DNA of 64,000 bases from Acidimicrobiales bacterium (GCA_025362585.1 JANYFR010000051.1:1-64000), one strand, 5' to 3'. Shown: positions 7,537 to 17,257, counted from the stretch's first letter. Notes: generated by a model not told the origin, from the sequence alone. Translations and numbers: made by a program.

Positions 7537-8834
7537 TGGCCATGACCGTGCGTTTCGGCACGGACGGCATTCGGGGTCGGGCCAGCGACGAGATCACCAC
7601 GGACCTGGCGTACCGGCTCGGTTTCGCCGTGGCAAGTGTCTTCAGCAGCCCGGTCTTCGTTGGCTACGACACCCGAGAGAGTTCACCGGCTCTGGCGTTG
7701 GCCGTCCTGGCGGGACTGCGCGACAACGGTGCGACGGGCATCAATCTCGGCTATTTCACGACGCCGGGCGTCGCGGTCATCGCCCGCCAGCGCGGCGGCG
7801 TCGGCGTCGTCGTGTCGGCCTCGCACAATCCCTACTTCGACAACGGATTGAAGGTCCTCGGTCTGGGCGGCGGCAAGCTCGATCACGCGACCGAGGACGC
7901 GGTTACGGTGGCGCTCAACGCGGCACCGTCGCCCATCGATAGCTTCGACGAGGTCGTCATCGACGCGGCGGCCGAGGACGAGTACGTGCAGCAACTTCGC
8001 AACCTCGTGCCGAGCGACCTCTCGTCGTTGCATATCGTGCTGGACTGTGCCAACGGGGCGGCATCCCACGTCGCCCGTGAACTGTTCGCAGCGACGGGAG
8101 CGCGACTCACCGTCATCAACGACCATCCCGACGGACGAAACATCAACGAGCAGTGCGGTTCGACGCACGTCGAGGGCCTGGTGGCGAAGGTCCTGGAGGT
8201 GCGCGCCGACCTGGGCCTCGCCGTTGACGGCGACGCCGACCGGCTCATCGCGGTCGACGCGCGGGGGCAGGTGCGAAATGGCGACGACCTCATGATCCTC
8301 TTCGCCGCCGACTTCCTCGAACGCGACACCCTTGGTGGAGGACTGGTCGTCACGTCGATGGCGAACCTGGGGCTGCACCACGCGCTGAAGGACACGGGCA
8401 TCGCGATCGTCGAGACCGACGTCGGTGACCGCAACGTCGTCATGGCCCTCGAGGAGCAGTCCTGGTCGTTCGGTGGCGAGCAGTCGGGCCACCTCATCTT
8501 TCGAGATCTCGCGCCCACCGGTGACGGGCTCCTTACCGGACTGATGCTCGCCGACCTGGTGGTCCGGCGCGGCCCCCTTGGTGAGCAGGCCGATAGTTCG
8601 TGGCAGCGGGTGCCCCAACAGCTCATCAACATTGCGCGCGAGTCCTACGACGACGAAGCGGTACACCTGCTCTTCGAAGAGCTTCGCGCCGACTACGCCA
8701 TTGAAACGGCCGACGTGCGACTCTTCATCCGTCCGTCGGGTACCGAGCCCATCGTGCGCGTGATGATCGAGGCCCTGAACGGAGAGTTCGTTGACGCCTT
8801 CTCCGCTCGGTTGCAGAGTCTCTTCCTCGCGTAA
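7536..8834 (+). CDS. glmM: Phosphoglucosamine mutase
   Basis: GlmM (432 aa) interconverts glucosamine-6-phosphate and glucosamine-1-phosphate for UDP-GlcNAc and peptidoglycan. Seen are FGTDGIRG at the N-terminus, the phosphoserine loop SASHNPYFDNG (S96), the magnesium site DGDADR and the sugar-phosphate loop RPSGTEPIVRV. ATG 7536 overlaps the rpsI stop; ATG 7542 is an alternative. Length fits the family (about 440). glmS follows 44 bases later, so both steps of glucosamine supply are adjacent. Confidence 0.95.
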   Translation: MAMTVRFGTDGIRGRASDEITTDLAYRLGFAVASVFSSPVFVGYDTRESSPALALAVLAGLRDNGATGINLGYFTTPGVAVIARQRGGVGVVVSASHNPYFDNGLKVLGLGGGKLDHATEDAVTVALNAAPSPIDSFDEVVIDAAAEDEYVQQLRNLVPSDLSSLHIVLDCANGAASHVARELFAATGARLTVINDHPDGRNINEQCGSTHVEGLVAKVLEVRADLGLAVDGDADRLIAVDARGQVRNGDDLMILFAADFLERDTLGGGLVVTSMANLGLHHALKDTGIAIVETDVGDRNVVMALEEQSWSFGGEQSGHLIFRDLAPTGDGLLTGLMLADLVVRRGPLGEQADSSWQRVPQQLINIARESYDDEAVHLLFEELRADYAIETADVRLFIRPSGTEPIVRVMIEALNGEFVDAFSARLQSLFLA

Positions 8835-8866
8835 TCCAGCGCGAAAAGACCCAAAAACCGCGCGAG

Positions 8867-8872
8867 TAGGCT
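8867..8872 (+). promoter_or_regulatory. -10 box TAGGCT of a probably leaderless glmS transcript
   Basis: TAGGCT ends 6 bases before ATG 8879, so transcription should start at the start codon itself. No Shine-Dalgarno is seen in the 44-base gap after glmM. Confidence 0.5.
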
Positions 8873-8878
8873 GGCCTC

Positions 8879-10720
8879 ATGTGCGGCATCATTGGGGTCG
8901 TTGGATCCTCTGACACGCTGGCGACGCTGCTCGAGGGTCTCACTCGACTGGAGTACCGTGGTTACGATTCGGCCGGCATCGCTCTCGTGCGACCCGGCCA
9001 GACGTGGCGAGCGCGCACCGCGGAGGGGACCGAATCGGTCGCGGCGCTGCGCCGGGTGTGCGAGGACGCCCCCTCCGGCTTTAGCTCCGGCATCGGCCAC
9101 ACCCGATGGGCCACCCACGGCGCGCCCGAGGCGGTCAACGCCCATCCCCACCTCGACTGCTCGGGCAACATCGCGATCATTCACAACGGCATCATTGAGA
9201 ACCACCGGGAACTGCACGAGGCACTCGTCGCACGGGGCCATCTGTTCACGTCGGTCACCGACTCCGAGGTGCTGGCCCATCTGATTGAGGAGGCGCGCGC
9301 CAGGGGTCTGGAACTGATGGAGGCGATGCGCCAGAGTCTGTTGACGGTCCGCGGCGCCTTCGCCGTGGCGGTGATGGACGCCACCGAGCCCGACGTCATT
9401 GTCGCCGCTCGAAGAATCTCACCCCTGGTCGTCGGCACCGCCCCCGGGGTCACCTACCTCGCAAGTGACGTGCCGGCGATCCTCGACCGCGCGACTGCGT
9501 TCTACGCCGTCAACGACGACGAGATCGTTCGTCTCGGCCCCGAGGGATTCCGCGCCATCGACCTCGAGGGTGGGCCGGTGCGCCTGCACCAGCTGTCCAT
9601 TGACTGGGACCTCGAGACCGCCGAGAAGGGCGGCCACGACGACTTCATGAGTAAGGAGATCAGCGAACAACCGCACGCGATCCGAGCGACGCTGCTCGAC
9701 CGTCGACGACGCGACGGCACGATTACCTTCGACGAGATGCGGATCGACGACGAGGAGTTGCGCGAGGTGAAGCGGGTGGTGCTGGTGGCCGCGGGCACGT
9801 CGCACCACGCGGCGCTGGTCGCGAAGTACGCCATCGAACGTTGGGCCCGAATCAGTGTTGAGGTCGACATCTCCTCGGAGTATCGCTACCGGGATCCCAT
9901 CGTTGAGATTGGCACTTTGGTAATCGGCGTCTCGCAGAGCGGCGAGACCATCGACACAATCCAGGCGACTCGAGAGGCGCAGCGCCGCGGGGCACGCGTC
10001 GTCGCCGTCTCGAACATCGTCGACTCGTCGCTGGCTCGCGAGGCCGACGCGGTCATCTACACCCGCGCCGGCATCGAGGTCTCGGTCGCCTCGACCAAAG
10101 CGTTTGTCGCCCAGGTCGCCGCGTTGGAACTGCTGGCCCTGCGCCTCGCCCAGCTGCGCGGCACGATGTCGCCCACTGACGTCGACGCCCTCTTTCTCGG
10201 ACTCAACGCGGTCAGCGCCCAGGTCGCGACGACACTGGAGCGCCGGGCGAGCATTGAGTTGATCGCGAAGGAGCTGATGGGTTCGCACGACTTCTTCTTT
10301 CTCGGTCGTCACGTTGGTTTTCCGACCGCGCTCGAGGGCGCCCTCAAGTTAAAGGAGCTGACTTACATGCACGCCGAGGGCTATCCCGGGGGAGAGTTGA
10401 AGCACGGCCCACTCGCACTGATCGAGCCGGGCGTCGTGGTCGTGGCCGTCGCGACGCACCAGTTGATGCACGAGAAGATCCTGTCAAATCTCGCCGAGGT
10501 GAAGGCCCGCGGGGCGAGCGTCGTCGTGGTCGCGACCGACGACGACGAGACGATTGACGCCGTGGCGGACTTCGTGATGCGCGTGCCGGCGACCGAGCCG
10601 CTCTTCACGCCGATGGTCGACATCGTACCGTTGCAGCTCTTCGCCTACGCCATGGCCCGCCAGTTGGGCCGCAACGTCGATCGTCCGCGCAACCTCGCCA
10701 AGACCGTGACGGTCGAGTAG
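8879..10720 (+). CDS. glmS: Glutamine-fructose-6-phosphate aminotransferase (isomerizing)
   Basis: GlmS (613 aa) makes glucosamine-6-phosphate from fructose-6-phosphate and glutamine. The start MCGIIGVVG exposes the nucleophilic Cys after Met removal; HTRWATHGAP belongs to the glutaminase domain (1-240). Two SIS domains follow, with GTSHHAALVAKYAIE and SQSGETIDTIQATREAQ, and the C-terminal end DRPRNLAKTVTVE carries the conserved final segment. No glmS ribozyme is seen upstream. The stop overlaps the GTG start of acpS. Confidence 0.96.
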   Translation: MCGIIGVVGSSDTLATLLEGLTRLEYRGYDSAGIALVRPGQTWRARTAEGTESVAALRRVCEDAPSGFSSGIGHTRWATHGAPEAVNAHPHLDCSGNIAIIHNGIIENHRELHEALVARGHLFTSVTDSEVLAHLIEEARARGLELMEAMRQSLLTVRGAFAVAVMDATEPDVIVAARRISPLVVGTAPGVTYLASDVPAILDRATAFYAVNDDEIVRLGPEGFRAIDLEGGPVRLHQLSIDWDLETAEKGGHDDFMSKEISEQPHAIRATLLDRRRRDGTITFDEMRIDDEELREVKRVVLVAAGTSHHAALVAKYAIERWARISVEVDISSEYRYRDPIVEIGTLVIGVSQSGETIDTIQATREAQRRGARVVAVSNIVDSSLAREADAVIYTRAGIEVSVASTKAFVAQVAALELLALRLAQLRGTMSPTDVDALFLGLNAVSAQVATTLERRASIELIAKELMGSHDFFFLGRHVGFPTALEGALKLKELTYMHAEGYPGGELKHGPLALIEPGVVVVAVATHQLMHEKILSNLAEVKARGASVVVVATDDDETIDAVADFVMRVPATEPLFTPMVDIVPLQLFAYAMARQLGRNVDRPRNLAKTVTVE

Positions 10721-11091
10721 TGGCGATCGTCGGAGTCGGCATCGACATTGTCGACGTGCCCCGCTTCGAGATTGTGATGGGACGACGGCCGCGCATTGTC
10801 AATCGCCTGTTCACCGAGGGTGAGCAGCGGACCGCACGAATGAAACCAGAGCGTCTCGCCGCGCGGTTCGCCGCGAAGGAGGCGGTGATGAAGTCGCTCG
10901 GCGTGGGGGCCGGATCGGTTCCGTGGAAGTCGATCGAGGTCGTGCGTGCCCCGAGCGGCGCGCCGTCGATTGTGCTGCACGGCGCGGCCGCCGATCTCGC
11001 GGCCCGCCGCGGGGTGAGCGACGTGAAAATTTCGCTCACGCATACCGCCATGACGGCGGCCGCCTTCGTCGTCAGCTCGAGCGCCGCCTAA
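10720..11091 (+). CDS. acpS: Holo-[acyl-carrier-protein] synthase
   Basis: AcpS (123 aa) transfers phosphopantetheine from CoA to acyl carrier protein. GVGIDIVDVPRFE holds the metal-binding aspartate and RLAARFAAKEAVMKSLG holds the conserved Glu and Lys. It starts at GTG overlapping the glmS stop, and its own stop overlaps the alr start, so the three genes are likely translated in series. Confidence 0.93.
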   Translation: MAIVGVGIDIVDVPRFEIVMGRRPRIVNRLFTEGEQRTARMKPERLAARFAAKEAVMKSLGVGAGSVPWKSIEVVRAPSGAPSIVLHGAAADLAARRGVSDVKISLTHTAMTAAAFVVSSSAA

Positions 11092-12242
11092 TGCCCGTGG
11101 AGGGCGTGCGACGCCCGGCCTGGGCGGAGATCTCGGCGTCAGCAATCGCCCACAACGTGGGCGCGTTGAAGGCGGTGATTGGCGACACGCGGCTCTGCGC
11201 GGTCGTGAAAGCCAACGGCTACGGTCACGGGGCCCTACTCGCCGCGAAGGCGGCGCTCGACGGGGGAGCCGACTCTCTCGCGGTGGCGATCGTGGACGAG
11301 GGAATCGAACTGCGCGACGCCGGCGTCACCGTGCCAATCCTGCTGCTCGCCGAGATCCCGTCCGGGACGATTCCCGAGGCCCTCAGCCATTCGCTCACCC
11401 TGACGATCGGTTCGCTCTCGGGGGCCCGCGCCGCGGTTGCTGGTGCGGAGAGTGTCGGCGGGTACCACCACGTGCACGTGAAGGTCGACACCGGCATGCA
11501 CCGCATGGGTGTCGATCCCGCGGCGATCGACGAGGTGGTCGACGTCCTGCTCAGTTCGTCGAAGATCGACCTCGAGGGCCTGTACACCCACTTCAGCGTT
11601 GCGGACGGCTCGAGCGCCGAGGACCGCGCCTTCACTCGCACGCAGATCGATCGATTTGACGACGTGGTCGCTGCGCTCGCCGGTCGCGACGTCCATCCAC
11701 GACTACTCCACCTCGCCAACAGTGCCGGGGCGCTCGGCTACCCCGGGGCGCGACGAGGCATGGTGCGCGTGGGACTCGCCCTCTACGGCTACTTACCCGA
11801 GGGCTGGCTCTCCTCGGCGCTCGAAGAGAAGGGTCAGCGACTGGAAACGGCGCTCACCCTGCGCGCTCAGGTCGTAGCGGTGCGTCGCGTTGCGGCCGGC
11901 GAGCGCCCCAGTTACGGACGACGTCGGGCGTTGGCGAACGCCGCGACGATTGCGACGGTGCCCTTCGGCTACGCCGACGGCTACCCTCGACGACTGTTTG
12001 ACGCCGGCGCTGAAGTCCTCATCAACGCAACACGGTATCGCCTCGCTGGCAACGTCACGATGGACCAGCTGCTCATCGACTGTGGCGACGACGACGTCGC
12101 AACTGGCGACGACGTGGTCCTGCTCGGTCGCCAGGGCGACCAGGAGATCACCGCCGAGGAGTGGGCGCGTCACGCCGACACGATCACCTGGGAGATCCTC
12201 TGCGGGATTGGTGCTCGCGTCCCGCGCGTTCTCGTGGAGTAA
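11091..12242 (+). CDS. alr: Alanine racemase
   Basis: Alr (383 aa) is the PLP enzyme that makes D-alanine for peptidoglycan. AVVKANGYGHGA holds the PLP lysine; VKVDTGMHRMG and NSAGALGYPGARRGMVRVGLALYG follow, and the catalytic tyrosine lies in the C-terminal domain near PFGYADGYPR. ATG 11091 is preferred to the longer frame, which only reads through acpS. It is one link in an operon-like series with 1-base overlaps. Confidence 0.95.
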   Translation: MPVEGVRRPAWAEISASAIAHNVGALKAVIGDTRLCAVVKANGYGHGALLAAKAALDGGADSLAVAIVDEGIELRDAGVTVPILLLAEIPSGTIPEALSHSLTLTIGSLSGARAAVAGAESVGGYHHVHVKVDTGMHRMGVDPAAIDEVVDVLLSSSKIDLEGLYTHFSVADGSSAEDRAFTRTQIDRFDDVVAALAGRDVHPRLLHLANSAGALGYPGARRGMVRVGLALYGYLPEGWLSSALEEKGQRLETALTLRAQVVAVRRVAAGERPSYGRRRALANAATIATVPFGYADGYPRRLFDAGAEVLINATRYRLAGNVTMDQLLIDCGDDDVATGDDVVLLGRQGDQEITAEEWARHADTITWEILCGIGARVPRVLVE

Positions 12243-12245
12243 GTC

Positions 12246-12794
12246 GTGCCCCGGAACCTCGACGAACTGGCGACGTGCACGAGGTGCGCACTCTCGTCAA
12301 CGCGCCGGCGCGTGGTCATTGGTTCGGGGCCCGCCCACCCCCGGCTGATGGTGATTGGGGAGGCACCGGGCCGCACCGAGGACGAGGGCGGGGCGCCCTT
12401 CATCGGACGAAGCGGCCGGCTCCTCTTCACGCTGCTCGAAGAGGAGGTCGGCCTCGGCCGCGACCAGTGCTTCGTGACCAACGTGGTGAAGTGTCGGCCC
12501 CCGGCGAACCGAACGCCGACCAAGGGCGAACTCGCCGCCTGTGGTCCGTGGCTGAGCATGCAGTTAGCGACGATTAGGCCGTCGGTGGTCCTGGCACTCG
12601 GGAACACCGCGGCTCGGGCGGTCTGCGGCTTCGAACTCGGGATCGGAGCCGTCCACGGACGGGTCGTCGAGGTAGAGGGCGGAGTCGCAATGGCCACCTA
12701 CCACCCGGCGGCGGCGCTGCGGGGCGGACCTAGCGTGGTGGACGTGATGCGCGCCGACCTTCGGACTCTGCGTCGACTCGTGGAGTCGCCGTGA
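12246..12794 (+). CDS. Uracil-DNA glycosylase, family 4 (iron-sulfur type)
   Basis: A 182-residue enzyme that removes uracil from DNA. GEAPGRTEDEGG is family motif A and TYHPAAALR is motif B. Four cysteines suited to a [4Fe-4S] cluster are at C11, C14, C83 and C99. GTG 12246 comes 3 bases after alr, and the GTGA end overlaps tsaE. Placement of a repair enzyme between cell-wall and t6A genes may only reflect compact packing. Confidence 0.9.
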   Translation: MPRNLDELATCTRCALSSTRRRVVIGSGPAHPRLMVIGEAPGRTEDEGGAPFIGRSGRLLFTLLEEEVGLGRDQCFVTNVVKCRPPANRTPTKGELAACGPWLSMQLATIRPSVVLALGNTAARAVCGFELGIGAVHGRVVEVEGGVAMATYHPAAALRGGPSVVDVMRADLRTLRRLVESP

Positions 12795-13270
12795 CCTGGC
12801 GGCGCTACTGTGCGACCGCCGCGGACTGCGCGGCGGCCGGCAAGGCGTTCGCGCCAGTCTTGCGCATCGGCGACATCGTCCTGCTCACCGGACGACTCGG
12901 CGCCGGGAAGACGACCTTCGTCCAGGGCGTCGCGCGCGGACTGGGCGTGAGCGAACGGGTGACGAGTCCGACCTTCACCATGGTTCGCGAACACGACTGC
13001 ACGAACGCCATGGGAATCGAGACCCTGCACCACTGCGACCTCTATCGGGTCGAGAGCCTGGGCGAGGTGCTGGACCTCGCCCTGGGTGAACTGGTCGAAG
13101 AGTACGGAGTCGCACTCGTTGAGTGGGGGGAGTTGGCGTCGTCGGTCTTCGGGCGGGATGTTCTCACCATTGACGTGCAGGTCGACAAGACCGAGGGCCG
13201 CAACCTCCTCGTTGACGGCGCACTCGCGGAAGAGCGCCGCGACGAACTGAACCGCTGGGCGTCGGCGTGA
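12791..13270 (+). CDS. tsaE: tRNA t6A biosynthesis ATPase TsaE
   Basis: TsaE (159 aa) binds the TsaB-TsaD complex and hydrolyses ATP in making N6-threonylcarbamoyladenosine at tRNA position 37. The Walker A loop GRLGAGKTT and the switch region [12 protein letters not shown] are clear; [18 protein letters not shown] follows. It starts at GTG inside the stop of the glycosylase gene and overlaps tsaB by 4 bases. Confidence 0.94.
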   Translation: MTWRRYCATAADCAAAGKAFAPVLRIGDIVLLTGRLGAGKTTFVQGVARGLGVSERVTSPTFTMVREHDCTNAMGIETLHHCDLYRVESLGEVLDLALGELVEEYGVALVEWGELASSVFGRDVLTIDVQVDKTEGRNLLVDGALAEERRDELNRWASA

Positions 13271-13947
13271 ACATCATCGCGATCGAGACCGCGACGGCGG
13301 CGTGCGGCGTTGGCGTGCGCACGAGTCACGGCACCGAGATCGTGCGCGTCGTCAACAATGAGCGACGACACACCGAGACGCTGGCCCCCGCGCTCGCCAC
13401 TCTCCTGGCCGAAGTGGGGCTCTCGGCCCGCGACCTCGACCGTGTCGTCGTCGATCGCGGTCCGGGTCTCTTCACTGGCCTGCGCGTCGGGATCGCGACG
13501 GCCAACGCGCTCGCCCAGGGCCTCGGACGGGGGGTCGTCGGCGTCACCTCGCTCGAACTACTCGCCCACGGCGCCCTCGCCGGCGGCGTGCGCGGTCGGG
13601 TGGCGGCCTGCGTCGACGGTCGCCGTGGCGAACTCTTCGTGCAGTCGTTCGCCCTCGAATCCGACGTCGAGGCCCTCGGAGTCGCGCGGGTCGCCACGGC
13701 TCGGGAGGTCGTCATTGAGTGGGCGACCAACGGAGCGCCGGTGACCTTCACCGGCGACGGCGTCGAACGCTACCAAGTCGAGTTCGACGCGGTACCCAAT
13801 GGCGCGGTCTACGCCATGGCCGTGCCGTCGCTGCACGCGGCGCTCGAGCTCGGGGCCCGTCGAGCCGGCGAGGACCACGTCACCCCGCTCTATCTTCGTG
13901 AGGCTGACGCGGTCGCGAACTTCTCGACGCGCCAGCGTCCGTCGTGA
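13267..13947 (+). CDS. tsaB: t6A biosynthesis protein TsaB
   Basis: TsaB (226 aa) is the inactive ASKHA-fold partner that scaffolds TsaD and TsaE. IIAIETATAACGVGV and DRGPGLFTGLRVGIATANALAQ are the conserved nucleotide-fold segments. GTG start and GTGA stop are both in overlaps, with tsaE upstream and rimI downstream. Confidence 0.94.
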   Translation: MNIIAIETATAACGVGVRTSHGTEIVRVVNNERRHTETLAPALATLLAEVGLSARDLDRVVVDRGPGLFTGLRVGIATANALAQGLGRGVVGVTSLELLAHGALAGGVRGRVAACVDGRRGELFVQSFALESDVEALGVARVATAREVVIEWATNGAPVTFTGDGVERYQVEFDAVPNGAVYAMAVPSLHAALELGARRAGEDHVTPLYLREADAVANFSTRQRPS

Positions 13948-14405
13948 GCCAACCTTGGTCAATTCGACCGGCCGAGCGCCGTGACGTGCCCGATCTGATG
14001 GTCATCGAAGAGAGCCAGTTCCCCGAACCCTGGACCAAGGGAATGCTGATCGACGAGATCGCCAACACCGAGAATCGGCGCTACACCGTGGCGGTGGAGA
14101 AGAAGTCCCTCATTGGCTACCTCGGTCTCATGTTCGTGCTCGACGAACTGCACGTGAACACGATCGGCACGCTGCCCGGCCACGAGGGACGCGGCGTCGC
14201 CACGTCGTTGCTCGACGACGCCTGGTCCGACGCCTTCACTCGGGGCATCAAGCGCGCGACGCTTGAGGTCGCGGTCTCCAACGATCGCGCCATCGAGCTC
14301 TACTACCGCTACGGCTTCAAGCCAGTGGGTGTGCGAAAGAACTACTACGAGCGTTCAATGGAAGACGCGCTGGTCCTCTGGGCCGACCTGGCGATCCGTG
14401 CGTGA
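13944..14405 (+). CDS. rimI: GNAT N-acetyltransferase RimI-like
   Basis: A 153-residue GNAT enzyme, by position and sequence the RimI type that acetylates N-terminal residues (S18 in E. coli). The acetyl-CoA loop is GTLPGHEGRGVATSLL and the C-terminal part has LEVAVSNDRAIELYYRYGFK. In actinobacteria rimI usually lies between tsaB and tsaD as here. Substrate not deducible. Confidence 0.9.
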   Translation: MSQPWSIRPAERRDVPDLMVIEESQFPEPWTKGMLIDEIANTENRRYTVAVEKKSLIGYLGLMFVLDELHVNTIGTLPGHEGRGVATSLLDDAWSDAFTRGIKRATLEVAVSNDRAIELYYRYGFKPVGVRKNYYERSMEDALVLWADLAIRA

Positions 14406-14414
14406 ATCGACGCT

Positions 14415-14420
14415 TACGCT
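14415..14420 (+). promoter_or_regulatory. -10 box TACGCT of a probably leaderless tsaD transcript
   Basis: TACGCT ends exactly 6 bases before ATG 14427, the same geometry as at glmS. No Shine-Dalgarno precedes the ATG, so tsaD may have its own leaderless transcript besides read-through from rimI. Confidence 0.4.
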
Positions 14421-14426
14421 GGTCCC

Positions 14427-15434
14427 ATGACGTTGGTGCTCGGTATCGAAACGAGTTGTGACGAGACGGCGGCGGCCGTCGTCGACGACGCCTCTCACGT
14501 TCGCTCCTCGGTCGTCGAGTCCTCCATCGAGCAACACCGTGCGTTTGGAGGTGTCGTCCCCGAGCTCGCGGGGCGCGCGCACGTCGCGACCATCGGACCG
14601 GTGGTGCGTCGCGCCCTCGTCGACGCGGGCCTCGACCACCACGATCCGGCTATCGCCGGAATCGCGGTGACCAGCGGTCCCGGTCTCGTCGGGTCACTCC
14701 TCGTCGGACTCTCGGCCGCGAAAGCGTTCGCCCTCGCGTGGAACGTGCCCTTCGTCGGGGTCAACCATCTGGAGGGCCACCTCTTCGCGCCGCTGCTCGA
14801 ACACGCCGACCTCGAGTGGCCGATCTTGACGCTGCTCGTGTCGGGCGGTCACAGTCTGATCGTGCTCCAGGAGGCGCCCGGGCGCCACCGAGTGCTCGGT
14901 GCGACGATTGATGACGCCGCCGGGGAGGCCTACGACAAGGTGGCCCGGTGGCTCGGTCTCGGCTACCCCGGTGGCCCGGAGATCGACCGTCTGGCACAGG
15001 AGGGCACCGCCGGTGCCCTGAAACTACCCCTGTCGATGGCCGGTGACGGGTACGATTTCTCTTTTTCTGGATTGAAGACCGCCGTGGTGCGCGCTACTGA
15101 ACGCCACGCCGACGTCGCCCTCGCCGACGTCGCGGCCTCCTTCCAGGCCGCGGTCGCTGAACAACTGCTGCGCAAGTTGCGGGGCGCCCTCGAGCACTTC
15201 GAGGTTCGAGGCGTCGCCCTCGCCGGCGGGGTGGCGGCCAACTCGGCGCTGCGCGCGGGCGTCGCCGCGCTCGCGCGCGACTTCGGCGTCGAGTGCCACC
15301 TTCCGACGATGGCGATGTGCACCGATAATGCCGCCATGATCGCGGCGGCCGGGCTCTATCGCCTCGCGGCGGACGGGCCGAGCCCCCTCGACCTCGCGGC
15401 CAATCCGAATTGGCAGTTGGCGTCGGTCTCGTGA
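14427..15434 (+). CDS. tsaD: tRNA N6-adenosine threonylcarbamoyltransferase TsaD
   Basis: TsaD (335 aa) transfers the threonylcarbamoyl group to A37 of ANN-decoding tRNAs. GIETSCDETAAAVV opens the ASKHA fold and the metal-binding HLEGH motif sits near residue 112. SGGHSLIV and LAGGVAANSALR are further nucleotide-site stretches. The last four bases overlap the start of pdxH. Confidence 0.95.
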   Translation: MTLVLGIETSCDETAAAVVDDASHVRSSVVESSIEQHRAFGGVVPELAGRAHVATIGPVVRRALVDAGLDHHDPAIAGIAVTSGPGLVGSLLVGLSAAKAFALAWNVPFVGVNHLEGHLFAPLLEHADLEWPILTLLVSGGHSLIVLQEAPGRHRVLGATIDDAAGEAYDKVARWLGLGYPGGPEIDRLAQEGTAGALKLPLSMAGDGYDFSFSGLKTAVVRATERHADVALADVAASFQAAVAEQLLRKLRGALEHFEVRGVALAGGVAANSALRAGVAALARDFGVECHLPTMAMCTDNAAMIAAAGLYRLAADGPSPLDLAANPNWQLASVS

Positions 15435-16042
15435 ACGAGCGCTGGATTCCTCTGAACGTGGCTGACTGCGACGACAATCCCTTCGTCCAGTTCCGTCGGT
15501 GGTTCGACGAGGCGACGTCGGTGATGGCCGATCGCGAAGCTGTCGCCCTCGTCACCTCCACGCCCGAGGGTCACGTGAGCGCGCGCATGGTCCTGCTCCG
15601 TCACGTTGACGACCACTCGTTCGGTTGGTACACGAACTATCAGTCGCGCAAGGGTCGCGACTTGGCGGCGAACCCTCGTGCGGCGCTCCTGTGGTACTGC
15701 GAAGCACTGGGACGTCAGGTCCGGATCGAAGGCGCCGTCGAGCGAATGAGTTCCGCGGAGTCCAACGCCTACTTTGCCGCTCGACCGAGGGGCCACCAGT
15801 TGGGTGCGCACGCGAGCTCCCAGAGCGAGCCACTGGCGAGTCGTCACGAACTCGAGGACCGCGTCACCGAGGTCGAAGCCCACTTCGCCGGTGGTGACGT
15901 GCCGCGACCGATCGACTGGGGTGGGTACCGTCTCACGCCGAACGCCTTCGAGTTCTGGCAGCACCGCGAGGACCGCCTGCACGACCGCGTCGTCTACTCA
16001 CTCAACGCCGGGAGCTGGTCCCGGCAACGCCGTTCGCCCTAA
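15431..16042 (+). CDS. pdxH: Pyridoxamine 5'-phosphate oxidase
   Basis: PdxH (203 aa) oxidises pyridoxine- and pyridoxamine-phosphate to PLP with FMN. Seen are RMVLLRHVDDHSFGWYTNYQ (shortened family motif RMVLLK), SRKGRDL, the RIEGAVERM stretch and the substrate-binding end GGYRLTPNAFEFWQHREDRLHDR. GTG 15431 overlaps the tsaD stop; a TTG 7 codons upstream is less likely. The 3' end overlaps the convergent transporter by 45 bases. PLP links it to Alr upstream. Confidence 0.92.
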   Translation: MNERWIPLNVADCDDNPFVQFRRWFDEATSVMADREAVALVTSTPEGHVSARMVLLRHVDDHSFGWYTNYQSRKGRDLAANPRAALLWYCEALGRQVRIEGAVERMSSAESNAYFAARPRGHQLGAHASSQSEPLASRHELEDRVTEVEAHFAGGDVPRPIDWGGYRLTPNAFEFWQHREDRLHDRVVYSLNAGSWSRQRRSP

Positions 16043-17251
16043 GGCGAGTTCGCGGGCCCGAGCGTTGGCGCTCGCGCGTAGGGCGAGCGGTCCGAGCGAG
16101 ATCGCCGAAACGGTCGCGGCGATGCCACTGATTTGATAGACGGTACGCGGTGCGACCAGGGTCAGAACGAGGCCCCCCAGCGCGGTCGCGCCGATCTGGT
16201 CGCCAGTGAATATGGCCCCGACGGCCGCGAACACCCGTCCGCGCAGTATCTCGGGGGAGCGTACCGTACAGAGAGTGGCGAAGGCCACCTGGGCCACCCC
16301 CGCGGCAACCCCCGCGATGACCATCAGCGGGTAGATGTACGCAACGCGCGTCACGAGGCCGACCAGTCCGATCGTCACTCCGACCACGACGATGCCCGCG
16401 AAAATCGCTCGCGCCAGGGCCACGTGGCCCTGGCGCTCACGTCCCGCCAGCAGCGACCCGGCGACTGAGCCAAGGCCGAAGCTCGCCCCAAGAAGGCCGT
16501 AGTAGATCGCCGACGCGTGCAGCGTCTGGGTGACGAAGAAGACCTCGCCGACGTTCACCATGTTGAGCGCGAAAAGAAAGACCAGCGTCGTGGCCACAAT
16601 TGGGCGCAGTAGACGGTCATTCCAAAGAAAGGTGACTCCCGCCATCATCTTCTCCGCGTCGCGGTGTTCGGGGGCGTTGGCCAACGAGGGACGTCGGTCG
16701 TGGTGCAGTCGCGTCGTGGCGAACGCGGCGAACGCGTAACAGGCGGCGTCGAGGAACAGGGGCCAACTCTGACCGGTTGAACCGACGAGGACGCCGCCGA
16801 TGATCGGTCCGAGGACCGCCGCCACGCCCTGAACGGCCTGCATGTGGCTCTGAGCCCGAATGACGTTGTCCTCGCCGGCGATGGTCGGTACGAGTGCCGA
16901 GTAGCCGGGAAAGGAGAAGGCCACACCGGCACTAAGGGCCACCATGAGCAGCAGGGTCGCGGTCATGCCGTGCCAGAGGCCGATTCCCACGCAGATCGCC
17001 GCCTCGGCGAGCCCCAGTTGGGTGAGGAGACGCTTGGCCGGAACGCGGTCGATCACCTGACCGGCCAGCGGGGCGAGCACCACGAGCGGCAGCGTGCCCG
17101 CAATCGACAGGGCGGCGATGGCCCAGGCGTGTCCGACGGGGGCGAGTCGCAGGTAGAGAGTAATCAGCGCGACGGAGTCACCGAGGAACGTGAGGCCGCG
17201 AAGCCCAGCCAACAGGCGAACGTCGCGACGCTGGACGTCGGAGAGGGCCAT
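15998..17251 (-). CDS. MFS transporter, EntS/DHA3-like exporter
   Basis: A 417-residue major facilitator with about 12 hydrophobic segments. RGLTFLGDSVALITLYL is segment 1 and the loop PLAGQVIDRVPAKRL corresponds to motif A after segment 2. Resembles enterobactin-exporter and macrolide-efflux type carriers; substrate unknown. It runs against pdxH and is divergent from groES, with a -10 box 6 bases from its ATG. Confidence 0.85.
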   Translation of the reverse strand: MALSDVQRRDVRLLAGLRGLTFLGDSVALITLYLRLAPVGHAWAIAALSIAGTLPLVVLAPLAGQVIDRVPAKRLLTQLGLAEAAICVGIGLWHGMTATLLLMVALSAGVAFSFPGYSALVPTIAGEDNVIRAQSHMQAVQGVAAVLGPIIGGVLVGSTGQSWPLFLDAACYAFAAFATTRLHHDRRPSLANAPEHRDAEKMMAGVTFLWNDRLLRPIVATTLVFLFALNMVNVGEVFFVTQTLHASAIYYGLLGASFGLGSVAGSLLAGRERQGHVALARAIFAGIVVVGVTIGLVGLVTRVAYIYPLMVIAGVAAGVAQVAFATLCTVRSPEILRGRVFAAVGAIFTGDQIGATALGGLVLTLVAPRTVYQISGIAATVSAISLGPLALRASANARARELALGRTALPGPAPGVE

Positions 17252-17257
17252 CGGATC